Shown here piece after piece: positions 49,529 to 60,700 of a stretch of DNA of 64,000 nucleotides. The translations under genes and the position numbers were made by a program. How positions within the stretch are numbered: position 1 is the first letter of the stretch; every line of letters begins with the position of its first letter. Source of the DNA: Plecoglossus altivelis (taxonomy: Eukaryota > Chordata > Actinopteri > Osmeriformes > Plecoglossidae); NCBI GenBank assembly GCA_036571765.1, contig BROE01000028.1:5663143-5727142 (forward strand), in the 5' to 3' direction. The notes under the pieces were generated by a model that worked only from the letters and a program-made list of their open reading frames with translations, made no database searches and was not told the DNA's origin.

Positions 49529-50145
49529 AGTAGATTTAGCGTGATGTGTGCTGTGATCTTGTCTGGTCACCCAACCAGTAGAATGGACACTGGAGATTGG
49601 AAGGTCCTTATCCAATCAAACGCGGTGCAAATGAGTGGGATTTAACTCGTTTTAATTAAATTGCTGAAAAGGAGGAGCGTGAGGGATGGACGTGACGCGA
49701 TGAGGCGGGTGTTCGTCTGTCGAGCTTGGCTGGGTCGTCCCGTTCAAAGAGTTGAGCTTCTTGTCAGGACAGTGCGAAACAGACAGAAACCAACCACATG
49801 AAATTTCAAGGAGAGAATAATTGGGTGATTGAGTTCACGGATGCGGCGAGTTAAAAAGGTTGGGTGTGAATCATCCTTGTTTGCTTATGCAGAGACTATG
49901 AGGGGGGGGGGGGTAGAGGAATCATGTTTTGATTTCTCAGGGTCAGATCGTATGCAGTCTCCATTTGTATTCGACAGGTGTCTCTAATTTAGTAGTACCC
50001 CCACTCCCCCTCCCCAACTGGCTTTACCTGGAAATGGATTAAGGTGACCATGACATCCTAGGAGTGTCTTGGCTCGATATTGTTGGGGTCTGACTTGGTG
50101 ACGCGATGCCTGTGGACTTGCTTGCACCAGGTTACTGAATAAATA
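49529..50145. repeat. Tandem duplication, copy 2 (about 617 bp)
   Basis: Nearly identical to copy 1 over the first 250 and last 230 bases, with one clear substitution (CTCTAATTT for CTCTAGTTT). At 49785-49912, next to the poly-G run, there are many small insertions and substitutions. That pattern looks like uncorrected read error rather than evolution. Confidence 0.9.
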
Positions 50146-50231
50146 ATCTGCTGGCCTGGAATACTAATGGAACAGCTCCGATGTCCCTTTCACCAGCAGT
50201 GACTCTGCTGTAATTGTGTGTTTCTCTCTCT

Positions 50232-50250
50232 CACACACACACACACACTA
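50232..50250. repeat. (CA)n microsatellite
   Basis: About nine CA units after a CT run. Confidence 0.85.
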
Positions 50251-50259
50251 ACTTTAAAA

Positions 50260-52376
50260 CATCAAGGCACATAGACACCTGCCGCATACAGAGTCATGCA
50301 TACTTAGGAAATATCTCGTGTTTCTTATAATATTTTGAAACCTCCACTCGCCCATGCTGTCGGGTAGCTTGCGACCAAACCAGAGGGCACCGATGACACT
50401 GTGCAGTTACCATTTCTCTCTCGCACTCACACACATGCATTTCCCTTGAACCATCTACTTACCATAATCACATTCCTCGCTATTCCACTTCTCAAACAAA
50501 CTGGGCATACATTTCCCAGCAGTCTGTCTGCCCTCTAAAAGTCCCCCCCCCCAACATGAATTTAAAGGGCGGTCAGGCGGCCATCACTTCTGGAGTCCGT
50601 GTGATGCTTGTCTGTCGGTCTTGGCACGGCGCCAGGAGCTGACGTCGCCTCCGTCTCTTGTCAAGGACTAATGTGTCTGCACCTCCTCCCTCCCCCTCCC
50701 CCCTGGGTGTAGTGTAATTAAATGGGCCCGTCTATGACGTCTGCTCTAGAGCCAGTATGGTGCCCACGCAGAGCGTCCACAACCTCTGACCTTCGCAGGC
50801 ATTGTAGGGCGCTGCTCCAGTCCCACCCAGTTAAATGGAGAGCCAGTTAGGTTATCGTTGCCGGCTGGCATGGTAACGTCGGGGGTCAGAGACAGACACA
50901 GACAGCATAATGGTTTCTGCGATAAACAAAACGTCAGGAAGTAACACTTTTGTTTTGAGGTCAGCCCTGGCCAATCAGGACCTGTCAATCCTACTTGTTT
51001 TGTAGAGCCGAGAGTCTGTCTTGTTTTTAGTGAGGCTTCGAAGAGGACGGCAAAGAATCGCTTCTTCCTGGCACGGAAACAAACGCGTCGCTTTCAATAT
51101 GGAGCCCCTACTTGCTTCCCTGATTTTGAGTGTTGTGAAAAACATGGCTTTGTCAAATGCTCGTTGTGTCGGGGCTTTTCTCGACAAGTGCATTGGAGGG
51201 ATTCCAGAACGGTGCCATCATTTTGTGTCCCCGAAAAGGGCAGTTTATCCGACTGCCTTGCGAAAGGTCCTAGAACTCTGACACCCTGCGTAAACAAATG
51301 CTCTTACAAAAGCTCTGCACGGTGACTGTTGGATGTCTGCTCGTGGACAGAATGACCTCAGTCTCCAGAACCGAGTTTGCTAAATAACCATTGTGTGGGA
51401 GACCAGAGCTATTGTTGAGCCCAGCTGTAGTCCCGCAGCACTGACGCAGGTCCCTCCTGTATCTGGGTAAACACGCACTCAGACCTGCACTCCCACGCAC
51501 TCTCCCAGCAACATCTCCAGTAAATTGCACACGGTGTAACTGTTGTTCCTTTGCTGACTCCGTTTGGGAGTTTTGCTCATATCCCAAGTAAACAAAGCGA
51601 GCGACCGTTGGGATAAATGGAGTTTAGGGGTATGACTCTCCGATTAAGATCTTGTCAGAGCTGAGGTGGGGTGAGGGTGGGGGGATGTAGGCGAGGCCGG
51701 GGATGACGGAGAGAGCGGGACAGTCAGCCAGGCACATGAAGGTTGTTTACATAATCGTCCAGCGGATCCATGCAAATTCATGCCAATCCCCCACTAAACA
51801 TCTGCAAAGCAAGCACACTTAAGTATGCATGCGGGAGGGGGGGGGGGGGGAGGCGGGACAAGGGAGGGAGGGAGAGACGGAAGGAGCGAAATGAGAAAAA
51901 AGAAAACGCGTTCAAGGCTGAACGACTGAGGTTATTTTTAGTCACACAACACACATGTACGGTCGAGAAAATGACACAAACCCAACAACACTATGGAGGT
52001 ATCCGAGCTATGCACACCCTCCCACGCACAAGAACTGGGGCCTGTACTGTTTGACGCAAAGGTTCATCTTATCGAATGTATCTCTAAGATGGATGGACCT
52101 TTATTTTTAACTGGGACATTAGAACCTGACGAGCGAGCTAAAGACAGGCGCGAACCAAACCGTAAAACGAGAAAGTGTGAAATGTGAGAATTGACACCTT
52201 GAATCAATCGAGCGCCAGTGGATTTGCCTCAGAGCAGAGGCATGTTGATGCACACCATATTTATATATACCTCTCAAGACACAGACACACGCATATGGAA
52301 GGCTTCGTAGGAGCACATAGAGTAGCTTGAAATTGTGAACACGCCTGTACCTGAGTCTCTTGGACATCGCTAGCTC
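50260..52376. other. Non-coding, nothing specific
   Basis: Unique sequence with a G run at 51838-51851. ORFs of 60-105 codons show no domain. Confidence 0.45.
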
Positions 52377-52550
52377 ATCGCTAACTCATGAATTGAAGGA
52401 GGGCTCTTCAAACTGCGAGGTAAATGGTGGCCATGAAGCAGCCAGGCACAGAGCTTAGCCTGTTTGAAGAGCGATATTCTGAGCGAAGGCTGGAAGGCCC
52501 CGTTTATGACACCCTGTTCATTCTCAGCGTAAAGCGCTATGAGTTAGCGC
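52377..52550. repeat. Nested inverted repeat
   Basis: GCTAACTCAT (52380-52389) pairs with ATGAGTTAGC (52539-52548). Inside them GCTCTTCAAAC (52403-52413) pairs with GTTTGAAGAGC (52462-52472). The two pairs nest in the same order but with unequal spacing. It may be a decayed MITE or chance. Confidence 0.4.
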
Positions 52551-55215
52551 TTGCTATTAGGGAAGCCTATTAAAACGAAAGCTTGGGACTGATACGATCC
52601 TCTTCACACAAAAAACTAAACGCATACAGTCCAGGTTTTTGCGACAGTCGAAAGTAATGAGTTCCCCTTTGTACCGTAGTGGAGTAAAACCCTGTCTTAT
52701 GTCTTTTTTGCGATGCTACCAAGGCACAGTGGTGAAATGAAGGACTACTTTGCAGTGTTTATCCAGGTTAAACTGTTTACATTGAGGAGATGAAACTTCT
52801 AAACCCATCAGACTTCATCTCTGGCTTCTTCCATGTAATTTCTTCAATTCTATGATACATTCGTAATTTCAGTGATATAGCCTAATCTTCTGCGATATTG
52901 CTGTAATCTTCTCTTACGTACGCTTGTTTCTTTATTGTCTAGGCCACACACACCTCCACACACACCACGCCCTTCGGGCACACAATGCTGAGTCTCTTGG
53001 ATACAGTTGTTACTGAACACACAGATAAACACCCACTGACTCACTCGCGCACGCACTCGCTCCCTCCATCTCAGACACGTTCAACCCGTCCGTTTCTCCC
53101 TCAACCAAAAAAAACCACACAGGCACTACAGACCACATTGGCTCCTCTGTCTTCTATTTGTGTGGTCTCTACAGAGGAGGAGCGAGTCTGTGAGCTTCCT
53201 TAGCCAGCGGTGAGGCTGGGTGAACCAGGGAGGTCCTGGAGCACCAAAGCCTCAGGGCCAGACTTCCCTGCAGGAGTAATGGGGATCCGACGTACAACTT
53301 GATTCAATCCCCCAAAAAATGTCTCGGAAGTCAAGAAGGGAACTCTAGAGATCCAAAAGGGACCGTTTGATCCCGCGAACGGTCCGTCGGTAAAGATCGG
53401 CGGTTGTTTTGACATGTTCAGCTCGGCTGTGAAAGTCAACGCAAGCAGACTACCTCACATCTGGGGACAGGCATCGTTTTGGGGGGGGCGAGTAGCCCTG
53501 CAGACAAAGTGGTATTTTTCTCTCATTAATCCACCTTCTTTCATACGGCGTGCGTATGTGTACGTGTGTGTCCGCATCGGTCCGCCGCCTCACTCATGTA
53601 CGTGGGCATAATTGGACACCTCTCCTGAATACAATGCTTTAGCATCAATAATGTACATAAAGGGGGTGCTGATCGCGCCAGACAGAATAGCAAATTGCTC
53701 GCAAAAATGCCGCCGCAGAACCGAGTTCTTTCGGAGGACAGAGGGTGGGTGGGAGGGAGGAAGAGAGCGCTGGAAGGAGGGAAATCGGGTAGCAATCTGA
53801 GCCAATCATGATTACTGCCAGTTTGGAGATGTTTTGCCGACCCGTTGCCAGAAATGTGTGTGGATGTGAACAGTAACGTGTGCGCTTGCCCATCCGTACC
53901 CTTGCGTGTGTGTTTTGTGTGTACGCTTACATCACCCAATGTGATGGGTTCCAGATTGCTAGAGTGAACAGCAAAGTCGTTGCCGGTTCATAGCTTAATA
54001 ATGGATGGCAGAAGCACCTCGTCTTCTGCAGGTTGCTTTGCTTTAGCGATGGCTGATAAATATGCTAGGGTGTCTGCGCACTTCTTTCAGCGAAGCCTAT
54101 TAAACAGAAATGTTCCTAACGTGCCAGTATCAAATATCACTTCCAAAGACAGACAGAACAGTCGTTATTAGCGTCTAGCAAGTAAACTGCTAACATCAAG
54201 CTTTTGTCTGAGCGGTAAATCTTTCCAAACTAGTCATTTGTGCTCCACAAATGGGTTTTGTTCTCACAAGGTTGGGCTGAGCCTCTGAAAAAAATAGCTT
54301 AGCTTTAGCATTAGCACGCCTGCCCCAGAAAAGGGTAGCCCTCCGCCGGTAGCCAAGGACACGGGTGTAAATCTGGGGATCAGGAATGATAGCAATTAGC
54401 GATTTCCTGTCTGCCGCGCCCTGTGAATGTGTTGGGCGGCAGGGCAGCTAGGCTTTAGCGATCGATTAGCCTACACGGTACCCTCTGTAGACTACGAAGC
54501 GCTTTTCAATGTGTGTCCCCCATAAACACACACACCCCCCCCCACATACACCACACACACACCCTAATCCTTGTCCTCGAGAGCTTCCCTCCAGAAGAGA
54601 AGCTGTGGTTGCTTTTAGCGGGGCCTGTGGTTTCCGAGAGAGGTGCTAATAGCGAGAGAAGTGCTCCGCTTCGGTGTTTCTCCAAGCGTTCGACCACGAA
54701 ACCACTTGGGTGACACACTTGCATCTCTATTGACAGCTGAGCTTTTGCGCCAGCTGCTGCGGGCTGGCTACTGTCTCACTTTAAATGTGAGATTTCAGAC
54801 ATGTTTGCTGTGTTGCTTTGTTATGGCGTATTTAAAGTAATAATTCTCCGAGGGTGGGCTAAATATCTTTGAAAAGTGTTGTTTTTCGGGGCTGCATTAG
54901 CCCTGGGAAAGGCTGGGCACGTTGGTTATTCAACCTACATCAATGCTCCACCACATCAGGATACTCAAGCTTACCGTCTGGAATTTAGCGTTGCAACCAG
55001 ATCTGGAAGCAGTCAGCCAGCCTATGAGCGAAGCAATCAATCCCAACCTGAAACGAGGTGCACTTCCTGTGGGCGTTGACCTCCAACACCACAATCGCCT
55101 GGCAGGCAGCGGAGAGATCCTTTCCACCGTTTGCTATCCCACCCCACCGACCCTTAACGAACGACAGCATCACCAGAACCCTTGCCTGTCATGTTCCCCC
55201 ATCCTTCTGTCCCCT
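52551..55215. other. Non-coding with TTAGC-word cluster
   Basis: Unique sequence. TAGC/TTAGC words cluster at 54296-54316 and again at 54452-54470. A C run and CA units lie at 54530-54562. Confidence 0.45.
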
Positions 55216-55219
55216 CTCC

Positions 55220-55305
55220 TTCTCCCACCCTCATCCATTTTTCTCTCTGTCTCTCTGTCTCTCTCTCTCTCTCTCTCTCCCTCTCTCTCTGTCTGTCTGT
55301 CTCCT
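55220..55305. repeat. CT-rich tract
   Basis: (CT)n and (CTGT)n units. Confidence 0.85.
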
Positions 55306-56214
55306 AGTGACATCACCTGCCCCCCTGAAAAAAGGAAGAAAAACGAAAGAAATACAAAGAATACGCGACAAGGCAGAAGCCTATGCTATTTAGCGCGAGA
55401 AGTGAGCTCACTTATCTTGAGGAGCCCACTCCAGTGTTGGGAGTGAGGAGGCAACAATAGAGCCATTGTAGACAGGGGGGGGCAAGGATGGTTGTTCCAG
55501 TTAACGCAGTACACGGGAAACGAGGTGTGGGAGGGAACGTGGGGACTGAGCGATGGGCCCCGGAGCCAAGTGGGCGGGGACTTGGCGAGCGCTCCGACGT
55601 GGCGTCGACGGTGCCGGGTTACTCTGCGATTAGCAACCACGGCTGTGGCTTTGGCTGCAGGCCTGGGTTGCGCAACGGCGGTCTGCGTCGCGGTCTGCGC
55701 TCAGTTGTTGACTGAAGCGACTAATCTTGTGTTCTTATTTCAGTCTGTATAATAATAGGGATGGAGGCGCGCACAGGGCAGGGAGGTTGTTTCAGAGACA
55801 TGCAGTACATGCGATGTTCTTTTCCTGCGCGGCTCACTGCTTGTGGAAGTCCCCGCTATTGCGCCTCACCTTTGAACAGTTGAATGCAATCGCGGGGAGA
55901 AAAAAAAGGGCAGTTTTTGTTCCATTTAAATCTTTGAGCTTTCCAAGCACCTGCGGGTCAAAGGCGCCTTAGACAGACAGCAGAACCGGGTGTTCTTTCC
56001 TGTTATAGACCTCTTTATCCCTCGCGCTCTTTCTTTCCAAGCAATCTTTTCTTTGTCCTCCTCTCCCTCCCTCTTTCGCTCTCACTCACTCCCTCCTTCC
56101 GATTTCTCTGTCTCTCACTCTCTCATCTCTTCCCCTCTCTCTCCCTACCTCTTCGTCTCCCTCCTCTTCTTCTCCTCTCTCCTTCCTCCGTTCCTTTTTT
56201 AGTTAGTCCTCCTC

Positions 56215-56460
56215 TTTTTAATTAAACGTGTGTAACTACTCTGCAACATATGACATGGTAGACATATCAATGAGGCCTAGTTCCCCAGGCCTGGCGTGTG
56301 CACACAAGGATTAATGGCAATTTGACTAAAACAAAGAGACGTTCCCTGAAATATTGCCGAGTACCTACATAATTACAAGATGTGCTGATAAGCAAATAAT
56401 GACACGATTCTGCGATAGCGCCCCAGACTAATTATGTGATGTGAAAAGCAGTTGATTGCA
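56215..56460. promoter_or_regulatory. Enhancer-like (putative conserved non-coding) block
   Basis: About 245 bp of balanced, non-repetitive sequence between CT-rich and G-rich tracts, 0.4 kb upstream of the coding exon. It contains several homeodomain cores (TTTTTAATTAAACG, GGATTAATGG, ATAATTAC, CTAATTATG), a SOX-like AACAAAG and a GATAAG word. This texture is typical of vertebrate conserved non-coding elements. Conservation itself cannot be tested here. Confidence 0.4.
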
Positions 56461-56741
56461 GTGGGTGGGTGGGAGGGAGGGCAGGGGTGTGAGTGTGTGT
56501 GGTGGGTGGGGGGGGGTATACTCAGGGCACTTCACAGTGGAAGCTGAAGATGACGGCCTATCTGTGTTGTAGTCTGGTACAGGCACGGTTTCGGTCTCTT
56601 GTCTGGAGAATGTTTGTGATCACAGTGGCCTAAACAGCGGGCGAGAGGGCATACGGCTGTCAAAGCAAAACGATCACCGCACCTGCTCACCAAGTATCCA
56701 ACAAGCCTGCTTCTGAATACATGACATTTGACCTAATGCAC

Positions 56742-56860
56742 CTCTCTTCTCTCCTTTTCTTCCTCCTCTCCCCTCTCTCCCTCTCTTTACATCCTGCGTG
56801 AAGATCCCCTCCCCCTCCCCCCCTCTTCTCCTACTCGTGGGGCCTCGGCTCTGCAGCCAG
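56742..56860 (+). promoter_or_regulatory. Pyrimidine tract and candidate acceptors upstream of the coding exon
   Basis: A long C/T tract at about 56742-56787 and a second at 56806-56832 lead to several AG sites: GAAG ending at 56803, CTGCAG ending at 56856 and CCAG ending at 56860. Any of these could be the acceptor. CTGCAG looks best by its last bases. The presence of an acceptor would mean that the coding exon is not the first exon and that untranslated exons lie to the left. Alternatively the tract is simple CT repeat and the exon is the first one, with a promoter here. Confidence 0.4.
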
Positions 56861-56882
56861 GTCGAAGCTTGCCACCGGAGCC

Positions 56883-56894
56883 AAGATGGCCGCC
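56883..56894 (+). promoter_or_regulatory. YY1-like word AAGATGGCCGCC over the start codon
   Basis: The 12-mer AAGATGGCCGCC matches the core of the YY1 site (AAGATGGCGGC type), which in vertebrates is often found just downstream of transcription starts and overlapping start codons. The identical 12-mer also occurs at 31736 and 39984. Confidence 0.35.
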
Positions 56895-56982
56895 GGCTCT
56901 CCCCCCTGCCTCTCTCTGCCGGCGCTGGTGCCCCTCAGCACCTTGCTCCTGTCTCTGCTGCTGTCCGCTTCACATGCCTTAT
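56886..56982 (+). CDS. First coding exon with signal peptide (partial gene, continues beyond window)
   Basis: Seen: an ATG in strong Kozak context (AGCCAAGATGG) opens a frame of 32 codons plus one base, then meets the consensus donor GTAAGT at 56983. The peptide begins MAAGSPPC and has a long hydrophobic core at residues 13-28 (ALVPLSTLLLSLLLSA). It ends S-H-A, a good signal peptidase site after residue 31. Read through the donor, the frame stops about 22 codons later, so splicing is required. Family knowledge: a phase-1 intron directly after a signal peptide is typical of secreted or single-pass membrane proteins with Ig, fibronectin or similar extracellular domains. Inference: this is the start of a receptor, adhesion or secreted protein transcribed rightwards, with its next exon more than 7 kb away and outside the window. 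No mature domain is visible, so I give no name. The frame is open for at least 17 codons upstream of this ATG, but that stretch has no signal-like character. Confidence 0.72.
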
Positions 56983-56988
56983 GTAAGT
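56983..56988 (+). promoter_or_regulatory. Splice donor of signal-peptide exon
   Basis: GTAAGT follows the exon end TTAT. The +1 to +6 positions match the U1 consensus fully. It leaves one base of a split codon, so the intron is phase 1. Confidence 0.7.
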
Positions 56989-57210
56989 ACCCGTCAACCT
57001 ATTGCGTTCAGAATACCGAAAGTACTTGCGCTGGTTTGTGGTGAGTTGTTTGCATCCGTGGTTATGTGCATCTATACGCAATTCTCCGGGATGTTTGACG
57101 TGTTCAGTCGGCGCAGCGTCTGCGACTTAGCCTATTTTATATGTTATCTAAGATTGGCTGGCTTTGTTTCCGTATTGTGTTCTCCCATTGGGTGGGATTC
57201 TAATCTGTGA

Positions 57211-57240
57211 TGTGGGGAGGGGGCGGGGGGGGGGGGGGGA
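57211..57240. repeat. G-rich tract
   Basis: G runs ending in about 15 consecutive G, 230 bp inside the presumed first intron. Confidence 0.85.
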
Positions 57241-57444
57241 GAGGAACCCCTCGCTACGCGGGCAGAATATCTCCACCACAGCTGCTATCTATCTGGGTCT
57301 ATCCTGCCATCTCCTCACTTAGCGCCAGTGGGAGCCTCGCGCCAGATCTCCCCGGTCCGGATTTGTTCCGCGCCGTTTCTCCCCTAAGATGGGTTTAGAG
57401 ACGCATTAGGAAAACAAAACAAAGAAGCGCGGCAGATAAATAAG

Positions 57445-57505
57445 AGCGAGGGGATTTGGGGGGGAGGGGGGGCGGGCAGGGGGTGGCCGGGGGGCGGGGG
57501 CGAGC
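57445..57505. repeat. G-rich quadruplex-like tract
   Basis: At least six runs of 4 or more G within 60 bp on the + strand, in the presumed intron 0.5 kb after the donor. Confidence 0.75.
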
Positions 57506-58321
57506 GATATTCGCGGAGGTTCCAAAGCAGTCGAAAGGAGGAGGGATTGTGTGCTATTGCAAGAGTAGTTGAGCTTACTGTTTTGAATTAGCCTCTTTGC
57601 TTGTTTTTTCCCCTTCTCTCTCTCACTTGCAAGCTAAATGTGTAGCTTTAACCTCGTCGCTTGATGTCTATCCTGCACTAGACTCCAGCAGCACTCTCCT
57701 CGTCCGTCTGTCCCCACCTTTATCTCTCCATCGGCGCATTGCTCTTCTCCTTCCCCTCTCCTCTTCGCCATCTGTTTCGTGTCTCTCGGTTTCTCTGTAT
57801 GTCTTCTTCTCGCTCGCCTTTTTTTTCCACTCTCCTTTTTCTCTCAGTAACTTTCTCCAGACACACACACACACCACTCAGAGTAGCCTCTGTGGAGAGC
57901 AGCCTTTGTATATAGCCTCCCAAATAGACCACAGCTTGGACACACACACACAGACCCAGGCGCACGTACACAAATGTAAGCACCTACGCACGCACACACC
58001 CATGGTCCAACTCTTGTCGTCTGCCCTAATTGCTAGTTCAGATTGAAGCCAGCCAGCGGGCTCATCTCCCACAGATTGACAGAGCTCTCTGTTTGGTCTG
58101 CCTGAGGTCTTTTATGTTTGTTATTGTCCCCCCCTACCCTCGTTTAAAGCACTCTACCCTCCATTTATAACCCCCCCTATCCCTCTCCTCCCTCCATTTA
58201 CACCCCCCCCCACCCTCTCCCTCCATTTACACCCCCCCACCCTCTTCTTTGCGTCCCTCCTCCATCTCTGGTTGGATTTTGTGCACCTGTCTGCTTTCGC
58301 TGAGCGCAAGACAAGAGGGAA

Positions 58322-58346
58322 CCCCCCCCCCCCCCCCCCGCCCCCC
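58322..58346. repeat. Poly-C tract
   Basis: 18 C, G, 6 C. Preceded at 58120-58240 by CCCCCC/CCATTTA near-repeats: the phrase CTCCATTTACACCCCCC recurs. Confidence 0.9.
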
Positions 58347-58599
58347 GTGCCGCAGACACTCGCGCTCGTGGACTCGCACGCCAGCGCGACCATGCATGCG
58401 CGGCCCAGGGGTGCCTGTCGTCCAATTAAATTCTCTCCCACCTGATCTTGAGGGGACAAAGAAGCTCGTACGAGTCCACCCTCTTTCTCCCTCACTCCAT
58501 CAACACCTCTCTGCACACCCTCACACATCCGCGCGCATGCGCCCGCCGCGAGTGGATGTCACCTCTTTGGAGAGGGCTTTCGCTAAAAGCATGATGTCA

Positions 58600-59920
58600 T
58601 TCTCCCACCCTCGCTCTCGCCTCTCGCTCGCCTCTCGTCTCCTTTCACTCTCATAAATCACGGGGAGGAGGAGGCATTTTTAATCAAAAAGGGGAAAAGA
58701 GTGTTGAATAAATCCAGCCACTCCGCAGTAATAAAGCCTCCCTTTGCATTGTGTGTGCGTGTGAGCGTGCGCGCGTGGTTTGAATGAAAGCGCGAGACCC
58801 CCTACAGGCGGTAATGTCGTAGGCATTGCATCCTTTCATTTCTAGGTCTGCTTGTGTGGTGCTCTGTCCTGCATTGTAATCGGGCCGTCTTAGGGAGCTG
58901 ACCTTAAAACCTGTTTGTCTCCAATCCATTTATAACACCAAGGGGCCTACTCAACCGCCTAAAGAAGATTTCTCTCTGACGTCATTTGATATTTTCCATT
59001 TTTAGTCGTTTGTGAGACTATCGTTGTGTCTCAGTTGTGTTTTTTTTTTTCTTCTTTGTGTTGCCTGAAGGCTTAGATGTCGATACGAATGGGCATCTGT
59101 AAATCCTTCTGGTGAACAAAATGTAAAAAATGGCTGTACAACACAATCTGATTTGATTTCCAGATGGAGACGAACAGCACGGCCTTGTCAGAACCGGGAA
59201 CCGTCTCCGAGATCGGTCAATCTGACCACGCTTGACCACCTCTCTCCTTTAAACAGAGAACAAATCCTGCGAGCGTTTTTGTGGCTGCTGTTGGTCATTG
59301 GGCATTTTGTGCGCGTGTGTGTGTGTTTGGTGGAACTCAACGCTGTGAGAATAAGAAGACCTAACGTTGGCCTTCCTCAGAGAGGAAGTAAGTTGTCCCT
59401 TTGGGACTGTCCTTTCACCCCATACCAAGAACAGATCCGATGAAAACAAACACACACACACACCCTCTTCCCAAGTCTGTCCATTCAGCAAGGGTGTGTC
59501 GGTTGGCCTGACCACAGCATCCAAGGCCTTGCATTATACTCCCGTCTGCCTCCGACCGACAGACACCGCAAGACAACAGTGCCCAGAATAGCCTCGCCAA
59601 AACACTGGCTCCGCAAATCCCATTTGTTCCTCTGCCACCTCTCAAACGGGGCCCTTTTTCAACCGTCCACAATGCACACGGCGATCAAATTGAATTTTTG
59701 GGGAATTTCTTTTTCGGAGGGAGGAGGAACCTCCATATATAAATATAGGGAAAAGTGCTATGTTATTTCTTCAAGCTCACCACTGAGTGACCAAATAAGG
59801 TTCTGTTTTGTTTCTCGGGGTTCTTATTTTTTTCGGGGGGTACATATTGGTGATGTGCACTGTCGGGTTCTTGTAATACACGAGGACAATGACGAGTGAT
59901 TTTGATGTGTATGATTAGTT
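58600..59920. other. Presumed intron, nothing specific
   Basis: Unique sequence. GAGGAAGTAAGTT near 59385 contains a donor-like GTAAGT, but no acceptor-bounded coding exon precedes it. Confidence 0.4.
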
Positions 59921-59924
59921 ACAC

Positions 59925-60500
59925 CCTTTCCTTTCCAATGCAATTTCCTTAAGAGTCGCCTGCCTGTCTTTGTCTTGGCCAGGGCCCCTAATTGTAATTG
60001 ACGTGAGCCTACAGTGACGGGGAAGCAATTTCAATCATTTATTTTCCTTTGAAGCTGCCAAATGAAAACATTTCTGGCCCCTCGGGGAGAGTGAGTAGTT
60101 CTTCCGTTCAATCTTTCTCCCTCCCTTTTCAATTCAGTTGAATTCCATTTGAGATAGACCAGCCTTTGAAAAATCCCAGCCATCACTTTCACAGATTTAG
60201 CATCAACATTAAGCAGCGACGCTTCTCATAATTTGATCCTCAACTTGGGTGAGATTTTAATTTGAGTTGGAAAGTTCTTTTGATCATTCTGTCGGGGCAC
60301 CAAACACATCCATTGTGACGCAACCTCCACTTCGTTACATAATAGTGACCCGTGATCTGTTTGGCTTGATAGAGGCTAGTTCTTGCTTCAAGTTCCTTTC
60401 AAGCTGCAGTTCCAGTAGCCGCCAACAGATGTCCCCACAATGACCTCACCTTTTGCTTCTATGTACACAATCAGCTAATTCTCAGTAAACCGCATAGTCA
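59925..60500. promoter_or_regulatory. Enhancer-like (putative conserved non-coding) block in presumed intron 1
   Basis: A long complex stretch without simple repeats. It includes CCTAATTGTAATTGACG, CAATCATTTATTTTC and CAGCTAATTC words plus several CTTTGA/TTTGAA motifs. The contrast with the surrounding low-complexity DNA, and its place 3 kb downstream of the coding exon, suggest an intronic enhancer. This is inferred from texture only. Confidence 0.38.
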
Positions 60501-60700
60501 AATAGGATGACAAGATTTATAGACAGGGCCTTTGATTTCTTACGGGATCAAGCAACTAGGGTTTAATCAACTGCCATTAATCTTAATAAACTGCACAAGT
60601 CCTCTTAGCGTAATGAGGATAGCTTGACTGAATACCAACTATGTTTTGTTATCAGCAACTGCCATAAGCATGTTTATTTAAATCCAGCATTGCTATGTTC
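60501..60700. promoter_or_regulatory. AT-rich block adjoining the 60-kb enhancer-like region
   Basis: Unique sequence with CCATTAATCTTAATAAAC and TTATTTAAATCC words. It may be part of the same regulatory block as the preceding 575 bp. Confidence 0.28.
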
